From BJGO01 sp039810885 (lineage in GTDB: Bacteria > Bacteroidota > Bacteroidia > Chitinophagales > UBA10324): a stretch of 20,869 nucleotides of DNA. Positions 14,196-20,869 of this stretch are shown in pieces. The translations under genes were made by a program, and so were the position numbers. Position 1 is the first letter of the stretch; every line of letters starts with the position of its first letter. The stretch spans positions 1 through 20,869 of the forward strand of contig JBDHXV010000044.1 in assembly GCA_039810885.1 (NCBI GenBank), read 5' to 3'. Under the pieces are notes generated by a model. It had not been told where the DNA came from and made no database searches. It saw only the letters and a program-made list of their open reading frames with translations.

Positions 14196-14636
14196 TTATT
14201 GCTTGGGAACGATTTTCTCAACTCGCTTTTGATGGCGACCGCCTTCAAATGCTGTATTCAAAAAAGTATCAGCAATTCCCTTAACTTGTTCAAATGCCGT
14301 ATATCGTGCCGGAATGCATAATACATTAGCGTCATTATGTTTCCGCGCCAGCTCTGCAATTTCTTTTATCCAACACAATGCTGCGCGAATAAAAGTGTAT
14401 TTGTTAGCTGTCATGCACACTCCATTAGCGCTGCCGCAAAATAGAATTCCCACATCTGCCTTTTTCTCTCCTATGGCTTTGCATACCGGATGCACATAAT
14501 CCGGGTAATCCACCGAAGCTGCAGAATAGGTACCGAAGTCCATAACGCTGTACCCTTCTTGTTTTAGGTATGCAACGAGCTCTGCTTTATACTCATATCC
14601 GGCATGGTCGCTACCTATGGCAATCGTTTTATTCAT
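14196..14636 (-). CDS. rpiB: Ribose-5-phosphate isomerase B
   Basis: RpiB interconverts ribose 5-phosphate and ribulose 5-phosphate in the pentose phosphate pathway; some relatives act on other sugar phosphates (LacA/B family). The 146-residue length is typical. Visible motifs are GSDHAGYEYK (8-17), the active-site cysteine Cys67 in LFCGSANG, the anion-binding TANK (76-79) and ARKHNDANVL (97-106), with His100. The usual CGTGIG motif is CGSANG here, a variation also seen in other Bacteroidota. The start codon overlaps the end of tatC by 8 bp, so translation is coupled. Confidence 0.93.
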   Translation of the reverse strand: MNKTIAIGSDHAGYEYKAELVAYLKQEGYSVMDFGTYSAASVDYPDYVHPVCKAIGEKKADVGILFCGSANGVCMTANKYTFIRAALCWIKEIAELARKHNDANVLCIPARYTAFEQVKGIADTFLNTAFEGGRHQKRVEKIVPKQ

Positions 14637-15495
14637 AATCCTTATTTTGAATTTGCTCGTATTCGGTGTCCGCTTGACGTTTATAAGTGCGCACGCTAAC
14701 CCAAATACTGATTTCGTACAATAAATATAGCGGTAACGCTACAATACATTGGCTGAACATATCCGGAGATGGGGTGATGATCGCTGCAAGAAAAAGAATT
14801 GCAACAAGCGCATACTTACGGTATGTTCTTAAAAACTTAGGTGTAACAATTCCGAGTTTCGATAAAAACAATATCACTAGTGGAAATTGAAATGCCAATC
14901 CGCACGCAAAAGCTAAACCCGTTACGGAGTCCACATAGGATGATAAATCTACCGTATTCTCGACCTCAGTGCTGAGTTGATACGTTCCTAAGAATTCTAT
15001 TGAAAATGGGGCTACCAGATAATACCCGAACAGTACTCCAATGTAGAACATTAAAGAACTCATCAGTACAACATTTCCTATTCGTTTCTTCTCATCAGCA
15101 TAAAGCGCCGGTGCCACAAATCGCCACAACTCCCACAGAATATAGGGGAACACAAATACTAATGCCACGATAAAAGACAACTGCATGTGTATCATAAACG
15201 GGGCCGACAGGTCGCGGTTGATGATACGGAAGTTAATATTGGTAACACATAAGTCGGGCGAGAGGTTATAGTGTGTTGCCAAATAACACATCGCTCTGTA
15301 TGTCAGGAAATCGGGCTTCTTCGGCCCAAGAATGATATCATCAAAAAGGAACGATTTGTTTACAAATAAAATTACGCCAACAATGACAATCGCTACCAAA
15401 GAGCGCGCAATATGCCAGCGCAACTCTTCTAGATGATCCATAAAGGACATCTCGGCATCCCCATTACTTCTCTGCTTTAAGAGTTTCTTTATCAT
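14629..15495 (-). CDS. tatC: Twin-arginine translocase subunit TatC
   Basis: TatC is the membrane receptor for twin-arginine signal peptides and exports folded proteins. The 288 residues hold six predicted helices. MSFMDHLEELRWHI (16-29) is the conserved cytoplasmic N-terminus, and FPYILWELWRF...APALYADEKK (116-137) is the hallmark first-cytoplasmic-loop region; ITPSPD lies before the last helices. The first periplasmic loop is long, about 60 residues, as is usual in Bacteroidota. No tatA/B gene is in the window. Upstream, CAATTTTGCCGCGCCGAAAATG resembles a -7 box (one base off) placed only about 10 bp before the ATG, which would give a nearly leaderless mRNA. Confidence 0.95.
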   Translation of the reverse strand: MIKKLLKQRSNGDAEMSFMDHLEELRWHIARSLVAIVIVGVILFVNKSFLFDDIILGPKKPDFLTYRAMCYLATHYNLSPDLCVTNINFRIINRDLSAPFMIHMQLSFIVALVFVFPYILWELWRFVAPALYADEKKRIGNVVLMSSLMFYIGVLFGYYLVAPFSIEFLGTYQLSTEVENTVDLSSYVDSVTGLAFACGLAFQFPLVILFLSKLGIVTPKFLRTYRKYALVAILFLAAIITPSPDMFSQCIVALPLYLLYEISIWVSVRTYKRQADTEYEQIQNKDYE

Positions 15496-15555
15496 TTTCG
15501 GCGCGGCAAAATTGCTTAAAAATTTATTGCAGCACGCCGATGAGGCGAATTCTAC

Positions 15556-16536
15556 TTACTTATTTAAAATCTGATAGAGTTTGCTCAGATCGGGCGTAAG
15601 TATAATTTCCGTACGCCGGTTCTTTGAACGGCCCTCGCTCGTGCTATTATCCGAAACAGGATAATACTCTCCGCGCCCTCCCGCTATCACCCGCTTAGGA
15701 TCTACTTTGTATTCTTCAAGTATGCGAATAATTGATGTTGCTCTGAGCACACTCAAATCCCAATTATCTTTCATCAAACCACTTCCGGTTAGCGGAACAT
15801 TATCGGTATGCCCCTCCACATTTACCGTAATATCGCTATTCTTATTTAATACTTCCGCTACTTTCTTCAAGGCTTCTTTCCCTTTAGGATCAACCGCCGT
15901 GCTGCCCGATTTGAATAACAACTTATCCGACATCGAAACATAAATCTTACCGTCTTTCTCATGTACCGTTAAATCTCCTTTGTCAAATCCGATAAGAGCA
16001 TCGTTTACTTTATTCTTTAAAGCATTCATAGTTGAATCTTTGCTTGCCAGTATAGATTCCAGATTATTTACTTTCTTCTCTCGCTCTTTCAAGTCTGCAA
16101 GTAGTTTATCTATCTGTGATTGCTTATCGTCTATCTGCTGTTGTTTCTTGTCTAAATCTCGTTTGCGATCTTCCAGTTCTTGAGATAATTTCTGATTCGT
16201 TGCCGAGGCATTCGTCAACAATTCTTTATTCTGTTTCACAACCTGATCATACAATTTATTCAATTCGTTATTCATATCGCGTTGTCTGCGATAACTCTCT
16301 CCAAACTTGGTCGTGTCGGATATTAAATCTGATTTTTCTTTTTGAAGTCGTGTATGTTTTTCGTTTAAGTCCTCGTACTTCGTTTGCAAGTCTGCTTTAG
16401 ATGTATTACAGTCATTGTTGTCCTTAAGCAGTTTTTCGTTAAGTGATTGCACATCTTGGAATTTTCTGGCCGGCACACACGATGCTAACGTCATCACAAA
16501 TAGAAATGCTGCGAGTGTAAATCGATTTAAAGTCAT
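15556..16536 (-). CDS. OmpA/MotB-family peptidoglycan-associated lipoprotein
   Basis: This 326-residue protein starts with a lipoprotein signal ending TLASC (Cys20). Residues about 25-175 are a long, highly charged coiled coil, and residues about 195-316 form an OmpA-like domain that binds peptidoglycan: VEGHTDNVPL (240-249, Asp245), NWDLSVLRA (258-266, Arg265) and GRSKNRRTEI (302-311). It should link the outer membrane to the cell wall, with the coiled coil acting as a spacer. A possible -7 box and the terminator of the preceding protease gene lie immediately upstream, so it begins its own transcript. Confidence 0.9.
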   Translation of the reverse strand: MTLNRFTLAAFLFVMTLASCVPARKFQDVQSLNEKLLKDNNDCNTSKADLQTKYEDLNEKHTRLQKEKSDLISDTTKFGESYRRQRDMNNELNKLYDQVVKQNKELLTNASATNQKLSQELEDRKRDLDKKQQQIDDKQSQIDKLLADLKEREKKVNNLESILASKDSTMNALKNKVNDALIGFDKGDLTVHEKDGKIYVSMSDKLLFKSGSTAVDPKGKEALKKVAEVLNKNSDITVNVEGHTDNVPLTGSGLMKDNWDLSVLRATSIIRILEEYKVDPKRVIAGGRGEYYPVSDNSTSEGRSKNRRTEIILTPDLSKLYQILNK

Positions 16537-16563
16537 GATACTTTAATTATTGAAATTAAATGT

Positions 16564-16571
16564 CAAAAATA
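16564..16571 (-). promoter_or_regulatory. -7 box before the OmpA-family gene
   Basis: On the minus strand TATTTTTG fits TAnnTTTG and lies 27 bp before the ATG at 16536. The expected -33 position falls in the terminator stem of the upstream gene and has no TTG. Confidence 0.4.
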
Positions 16572-16582
16572 AGAGTTGATTT

Positions 16583-16617
16583 AAAAAAAACGGCGGGGCT
16601 GATTAACAGCCCCGCCG
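16583..16617 (-). terminator. Strong intrinsic terminator of the M43 protease gene
   Basis: On the minus strand a perfect 11-bp stem, CGGCGGGGCTG with CAGCCCCGCCG, and a 5-nt loop are followed by eight T (arms 16591-16601 and 16607-16617; T-run 16583-16590 on the complementary strand). It lies 46 bp after the protease stop. This is the clearest terminator in the window. Confidence 0.92.
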
Positions 16618-16662
16618 AAGATGTACTAAATTCTTTGCGAACCGAAGCGGAACGCCGGCGAA

Positions 16663-18864
16663 TTACTGTTGAATAATAAAGCGTTTGAAGCGGCGATCTT
16701 CTCCATTCACGATATTCATTAAATAGATTCCGTTACTTAACCCGGGTAAATAGATTTGGAATGTATTCATGCTATCGAAAACTTCTTGAGTGCCATTGTA
16801 AATGATTCGACCCGTGATATCCATAATATAGACGTTTAGGGTCGCATTATTTTTTGAAAAATAATCCACATTAAAACTTCCGTTGTTTGGATTGGGGTAA
16901 ACATTGACAAATGATAGATCATCGTCAGTTACCGTGCTCAGGGTGCCGTCTTCTTTGAAATTAGAGGATTGTGTTGTAACGGTTAGCGAGTAACAACTTG
17001 TAGTACTATATGCTCCGTTGTATCCATAGACTCTAACATAGTAAGTTGCTGCTTTTGTAGAACTGTTATATATAATTTGTTCCGATGTTGTACCTCCATT
17101 TTGAGATATTCCAATTTGTGATCCCGAAGAGTTATACAAGCGAAGGTCGTAGTCTGCTGGAAGATTGGTTAAATTGATTTTCACCTTAGGTGATGAACTT
17201 GTTGTGGTAAACTTAAAGTAGTCATTGTCCGACGATGTACCTATTAATGCTTGGATCGTGCTGTTTACGGATATAACCTTTGCGGCACTTTGACTATTAT
17301 TAGGTTCATAATTATCGGTGCAAGTTGCATTGGACGGGGTTGTGAACGAAGCGATCGCAGAGAAAGATCCATTTGTACCCGAGCATACTGCTTGTACCTG
17401 GTAATTATAAGTTGTTGATGCAGTAAGACCCGTTAAATTGATTGATGTGCCCGTTGTTGATCCTGTTGACCAAGTTGAAGATGAGGCCGGCTTTACCTGC
17501 ACATTGTATGATGTTGCACCATTGACGGCTGTCCAGCTAATTGTTGCTGTTGTTGCTGTAACCGATGATGCCGCTAACCCTGTTGGAGTGCCACATGAAA
17601 CCCCTGCCGAGGATGTTGTAAATGAAGCTATGCTCGAAAAGGAGCCATTCGTGCCCGAGCATACTGCCTGTATTTGATAATCGTATGATGTTGATGCACT
17701 TAGGTCCGTTAAATTGATTGATGTGCCCGTTGTTGATGAAGTACTCCATGTTGAAGATGCTGAGGCTTTAACCTGAACATTGTAAGAAGTAGCCCCCGCT
17801 ACCGCAGTCCAGCTTAATGTAGCAGACGATGTTGTAATAGAAGATGCACTTAATCCCGATGGCGTGCCACAAGATGTTCCTCCACCGGGAGGTACACAGC
17901 CCATAGACGAAGTTATTGATGCACGAGCGCCTCCAGGAGCAAATACCGCATTCATTCTTGCCGATTGACCCAAGGTGAAAATATTCATACATCCATCCGT
18001 TGTGTAATCCATGTAGTTCATAAACATCTCTGCCGAGGTACCGCATGAATTTGATTTGGGGTGTGTAGGACATCCGCCATTACTCGTATAATGTACCGGT
18101 GTATCATCTACTAAATCGTTACCACATGTTGCATCACCCCATATATGACGCAGGTTCAACCAATGTCCGATTTCGTGTGTTGCCGTGCGGCCAAAATTGT
18201 AAGGCGAAGCTGTTCCCGGAGTTGCTATACTTCCTACTGAAGAATAAAGTATCACCACCCCATCTGTTGCTGCTGCTCCTCCCGGAAACTGTGCATAACC
18301 CAACAAGCCTCCACTTAAATTACCTGTCCATATATTCAAATAACTTGATGACGGCCATGCATTATCACCTCCATTCGCCGCATATTTAATTTTGTCGTTA
18401 GTTGTGAACGATGTAACCGTAGTGGATTTTCGAATAATGCCTGTTGTTGCATTTCCATTGGGGTCACGTTGTGCCAGGCAAAACTGAATCTGTGTATTGG
18501 CGCCAAGGCTTTGAAAAACAGAAGGTGTATTTACCGCATCTGCATTTAATCGCGCATAATCTTGATTCAGTTGATCAATTTGTGCAGCGATTAATGCATC
18601 CGAAATATTTTGTGCCGACGTATTATATACCACGTGAAACACAACAGGGATAACGATTACCGCTCTGTCGCCCGGATGATAATTTTGAATAAATTGATTA
18701 TTGTGCTGTTCAATCTCTTCCATAACTTGCAAGCGGTGCGGGTCATTTTGAATTTGTTGCTGCAAGTATTCCATAGTACTACAGCTACGTTGTGCAAAAA
18801 GTTGCGGCGCTGTCAATAAACAGATTCCGATTAAGAGTAGTGTAAATTTTTTCATGTGATTCAT
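16663..18864 (-). CDS. Secreted M43 (pappalysin-type) metalloprotease with two Fn3, PPC and T9SS sorting domains
   Basis: Domains in order: signal peptide (1-25, cleaved after QLFAQ); pro-region; M43 zinc protease with HEIGHWLNLRH (230-240; zinc ligands His230, His234, His240, catalytic Glu231) and a Met-turn region near MDYTTDGCMNIF (285-296); two fibronectin-III repeats (332-417 and 424-509, about 79% identical by hand count); a pre-peptidase C-terminal domain (about 515-630, starting NYEPNNSQSA); and a T9SS type A sorting domain (about 653-733: VYPNPNNGSFNV, then GIYLMNIVNG). The metzincin Gly of HExxHxxGxxH is Asn here. The protein should be exported by Sec, then T9SS, and released or anchored at the surface. 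An ATG three codons downstream (18855, MKKFTLL) is an equally good start. It is monocistronic, closed by a strong terminator. Confidence 0.93.
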   Translation of the reverse strand: MNHMKKFTLLLIGICLLTAPQLFAQRSCSTMEYLQQQIQNDPHRLQVMEEIEQHNNQFIQNYHPGDRAVIVIPVVFHVVYNTSAQNISDALIAAQIDQLNQDYARLNADAVNTPSVFQSLGANTQIQFCLAQRDPNGNATTGIIRKSTTVTSFTTNDKIKYAANGGDNAWPSSSYLNIWTGNLSGGLLGYAQFPGGAAATDGVVILYSSVGSIATPGTASPYNFGRTATHEIGHWLNLRHIWGDATCGNDLVDDTPVHYTSNGGCPTHPKSNSCGTSAEMFMNYMDYTTDGCMNIFTLGQSARMNAVFAPGGARASITSSMGCVPPGGGTSCGTPSGLSASSITTSSATLSWTAVAGATSYNVQVKASASSTWSTSSTTGTSINLTDLSASTSYDYQIQAVCSGTNGSFSSIASFTTSSAGVSCGTPTGLAASSVTATTATISWTAVNGATSYNVQVKPASSSTWSTGSTTGTSINLTGLTASTTYNYQVQAVCSGTNGSFSAIASFTTPSNATCTDNYEPNNSQSAAKVISVNSTIQALIGTSSDNDYFKFTTTSSSPKVKINLTNLPADYDLRLYNSSGSQIGISQNGGTTSEQIIYNSSTKAATYYVRVYGYNGAYSTTSCYSLTVTTQSSNFKEDGTLSTVTDDDLSFVNVYPNPNNGSFNVDYFSKNNATLNVYIMDITGRIIYNGTQEVFDSMNTFQIYLPGLSNGIYLMNIVNGEDRRFKRFIIQQ
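17335..17871 (-). repeat. Tandem Fn3 repeat inside the protease gene (276-bp period)
   Basis: Two Fn3 units start at Cys332 and Cys424 of the protein, a period of 92 codons. Over 86 aligned residues I count 18 differences. Blocks such as TGTSINLT and QAVCSGTNGSF are identical, and the DNA is also close to identical there, pointing to a fairly recent duplication or ongoing gene conversion. A region like this can expand or contract by recombination. Confidence 0.85.
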
Positions 18865-18961
18865 GGTTATTTAAAATTAAATGTAGAATAAATAAATGTT
18901 CAATGGTAATTTTTTTTAAAACGCTTTAATAGTTTCTGAAATAGGATATTCGTAGTCACTT

Positions 18962-20323
18962 ATGTCTAAGGTGAAAACAATGTACTTCTGTCAAAAGTGT
19001 GGGGCGCAAAGTGCTAAATGGATCGGGAAGTGTCCATCGTGCGGCGAATGGAATACTTATGTAGAGGAAGTAATTCAAAGGTCTCAGGCGACACACCTAA
19101 TGGAAAGTCAGAGGAATGTTAAAGCAGCAAAGCCTATCCCCTTGATGGAATTAGTTGCCGAGGATTACAAACGTATCGTTACCTCTGACCAAGAGCTAAA
19201 TCGCGTGTTGGGCGGAGGTATCGTACAGGGTAGTATCGTCCTTATTGCCGGCGAGCCCGGTATTGGCAAATCAACCCTATTGCTGCAGTTGGCCTTAAAC
19301 CTTGAAGAAAAACGAACCCTCTATGTGAGCGGCGAAGAAAGCCCTCAACAAGTTAAAATGCGCGCTGACCGAATCGGGATTAAAAGCAATAATTGTTATG
19401 TCCTCTCCGAGACAAATACCTCACTCATCTTTCAATATATTAACGAGCTGCAACCCGAACTTGTCATTATAGATTCTATTCAAACGCTTCAAACAAATTT
19501 AATTGAATCTGCAGCGGGGAGCATTTCACAAATAAAAGAATGTGCCGCAGAGTTCATGCGCTATGCTAAAGAATCCGGGACTCCCGTTTTTTTAATCGGT
19601 CATATTAATAAAGAAGGAACCATTGCGGGCCCTAAGGTTTTAGAACACATGGTGGACTCCGTAATTCAATTCGAAGGAGATCGCCATTATACCTATCGTA
19701 TTTTGCGCACACTAAAAAATCGCTTTGGCTCCGCTTCCGAGTTGGGTATTTATGAAATGCACGGGGAAGGGCTTCGTGAAGTAAGTAACCCATCTGAAAT
19801 TTTAATTACACAACGCAATGAACCTTTAAGCGGTATCGCAATAGCCGCAACGCTTGAAGGTATGCGCCCTCTTTTAATTGAAGTCCAGGCTTTAGTTACT
19901 CCCGCAGTTTATGGAAACCCACAGCGCACTGTTACCGGTTTTGATACACGGCGCCTAAGCCTGTTACTTGCCGTTTTGGAAAAACGCTGCGGATTCCCGT
20001 TCGCGATGAAAGATGTATTTTTAAATATTGCCGGTGGCATTAAGATCGAAGACCCTGCTACTGATTTAGCCATTGTTGCCGCTTTAATCTCTTCCTTTAA
20101 CGATTCCCCGGTTCCTCCGTCGTATTGCTTTGCCGCAGAAGTTGGGTTAAGTGGTGAAATTCGTGCAGTGAACCGTATCGAACAACGGATCTCCGAAGTC
20201 GAAAAACTCGGCTTTAAGCATATTGTCATTTCAAACTATAATAAAATAAACAACAATATCTCCCGCAATTTGCAACTACAATCCCTAAGCAAGGTAGAGC
20301 AATTAATTCGCCTGATCTTTTGA
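18962..20323 (+). CDS. radA: DNA repair protein RadA (Sms)
   Basis: RadA is a RecA-like ATPase that drives branch migration of recombination intermediates. The 453 residues hold the N-terminal zinc finger (Cys10, Cys13, Cys24, Cys27), Walker A GEPGIGKST (97-105), Walker B LVIID (167-171), the RadA-specific KNRFG motif (252-256), and a C-terminal Lon-protease-like domain (from about 275) that forms the hexamer scaffold. Length and motifs are complete. The start is the ATG at 18962; an internal ATG at codon 7 would leave the zinc finger intact and cannot be excluded. It is divergent from the M43 protease gene; I see no good promoter match in the gap. Confidence 0.96.
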   Translation: MSKVKTMYFCQKCGAQSAKWIGKCPSCGEWNTYVEEVIQRSQATHLMESQRNVKAAKPIPLMELVAEDYKRIVTSDQELNRVLGGGIVQGSIVLIAGEPGIGKSTLLLQLALNLEEKRTLYVSGEESPQQVKMRADRIGIKSNNCYVLSETNTSLIFQYINELQPELVIIDSIQTLQTNLIESAAGSISQIKECAAEFMRYAKESGTPVFLIGHINKEGTIAGPKVLEHMVDSVIQFEGDRHYTYRILRTLKNRFGSASELGIYEMHGEGLREVSNPSEILITQRNEPLSGIAIAATLEGMRPLLIEVQALVTPAVYGNPQRTVTGFDTRRLSLLLAVLEKRCGFPFAMKDVFLNIAGGIKIEDPATDLAIVAALISSFNDSPVPPSYCFAAEVGLSGEIRAVNRIEQRISEVEKLGFKHIVISNYNKINNNISRNLQLQSLSKVEQLIRLIF

Positions 20324-20331
20324 ATTATTCT

Positions 20332-20565
20332 TTAGAGGTCTATTTGCAAATCGCGCCCCTTATAGAATAAGGGTTGAATTTTAACAATGAGAAATAATAC
20401 AATCAACGCTACTCCTATCATAAAATAAATAAGCGATACCATTTCTGCCTTAATGGTGAAGCCAAAAATGACAACAGGCTCGGCGGACTTATCTTTGTGC
20501 GACGTAAATCTTGCTATGGAATATATAGTCAGCAGCAAGCCCAATCCAAGTATTAAAAAGCTCAT
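20332..20565 (-). CDS. Small two-helix membrane protein, unknown function
   Basis: From ATG 20565 it encodes 77 residues: a first hydrophobic helix (SFLILGLGLLLTIYSIA), a short polar stretch (FTSHKDKSAEP), a segment VVIFGFTIKAEM, and a second helix (SLIYFMIGVALIVLFLIVKI) with a polar C-terminus. A GTG eleven codons upstream (20598) would add a poorly hydrophobic leader and is less likely. I do not recognise a family. The gene is convergent with radA, 8 bp from its stop, and no terminator is seen between them. Confidence 0.6.
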   Translation of the reverse strand: MSFLILGLGLLLTIYSIARFTSHKDKSAEPVVIFGFTIKAEMVSLIYFMIGVALIVLFLIVKIQPLFYKGRDLQIDL

Positions 20566-20869
20566 TTTATTTCGTTTTGTCCATAAACAAAATTGCACTA
20601 TTTCTTCCCGATGACATTACGCATAAAGAAAATGCCGTGCTAAAATATTCGGTGCTGTTCTCGGATGTGCTCAATCCGTAATTTAAGGTATGGGCAGTAT
20701 TTTAATAAAAACTTCCTACAACTTCAGCGTGTTGCAAGTATTAACTAGTGTATATAGGCTGCGGGCTACAGTGCCTGTTTTCATAAAGCCATCTGTTATC
20801 AATTGATAATTCATAATTGTCAATTATTAATTATACATTACCAATTCCCCACCACCACCTTTCTCATCT
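20566..20869. other. Right-edge intergenic region with AT-rich palindromic repeat
   Basis: No gene, tRNA or terminator is evident. From 20797 to about 20835 the sequence is a chain of short, nearly palindromic AT words: the perfect 12-bp palindrome TATCAATTGATA (20797-20808), then variants of AATTCATAATT, TGTCAATTATT and AATTATAC. Such AATTGATAATT-type runs are common between genes in Bacteroidota in my memory. The last bases include a CCACCACCACC run. Confidence 0.45.

Noticed and set aside
20841..20869. On the minus strand the right edge reads MRKVVVGNW, like the start of triosephosphate isomerase (MRKxxVAGNWKMN).
   Set aside because: The frame stops after nine codons and runs into an AT-rich repeat; the match is short and rests partly on a GGTGGTGGTGGGG run, so chance is more likely than a tpiA fragment.
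1..20869. tRNA, rRNA, CRISPR arrays and riboswitches.
   Set aside because: Reading both strands by eye, I found no cloverleaf ending in a TTCRANY arm, no regularly spaced repeats and no known aptamer core. A covariance-model scan would be decisive.

Overview
The window looks like chromosomal DNA of a Bacteroidota member, most likely an uncultured Chitinophagales/Sphingobacteriia-type organism. Four things point there. (1) Several genes have the Bacteroidota promoter TTG-N19-TAnnTTTG, with almost no Shine-Dalgarno sites. (2) AtpB carries a signal peptide and a long extracytoplasmic N-terminal extension. (3) A secreted protease ends in a type IX secretion (T9SS) type A sorting domain, and a PorV/PorQ-type outer-membrane barrel is encoded nearby. 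(4) The housekeeping genes read like that phylum. Taxonomy below phylum is inference.

Layout. 1-711: the 3' end of a large restriction-type gene (plus strand), cut by the window edge. 712-1833: about 1.1 kb without an intact gene, holding two large imperfect palindromes (726-791 and 857-988), the left end of an insertion sequence with a broken transposase OrfA (1000-1263), and unexplained AT-rich DNA. 1834-4363 (minus): ATP synthase Fo and delta genes atpB-atpE-atpF-atpH, with a terminator-like hairpin between atpE and atpF. The expected atpA and atpG do not follow; the operon ends at the mobile debris. 4464-5192 (minus): FNR-type flavin reductase. 5243-6524 (plus): YdcF/DUF218 membrane protein and an Nfu-type Fe-S protein with a textbook promoter. 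6521-7114 (minus): AAG/MPG-type 3-methyladenine DNA glycosylase. 7182-11200 (plus): divergent RsmI-like methyltransferase, acyltransferase-3, isopenicillin-N-synthase-like dioxygenase and chromate transporter; the last two share a TAATG stop/start. 11204-18864 (minus): M43 metalloprotease with its own terminator, OmpA-family lipoprotein, tatC-rpiB (overlapping), exported MsrA, PorV/PorQ-like barrel and NHL-type lipoprotein (2 bp apart). 18962-20323 (plus): radA. 20332-20565 (minus): small two-helix membrane protein. 20566-20869: no gene; AT-rich palindromic repeat near the edge.

Functional reading. Most genes are core housekeeping: energy coupling, Fe-S assembly, DNA repair, Tat export and pentose phosphates. 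The 11.2-18.9 kb block is mainly envelope biology: T9SS cargo, outer-membrane barrel, lipoproteins, Tat translocase and an exported methionine-sulfoxide reductase. The least ordinary part is the left 1.8 kb, where restriction-gene, palindrome and IS debris abuts a shortened atp operon. I do not see a convincing new multi-gene defence or biosynthetic system. The best leads are the attC-like palindrome, the atpE/atpF hairpin, the missing atpA/atpG, and two tightly coupled pairs (dioxygenase-chrA and barrel-NHL lipoprotein).
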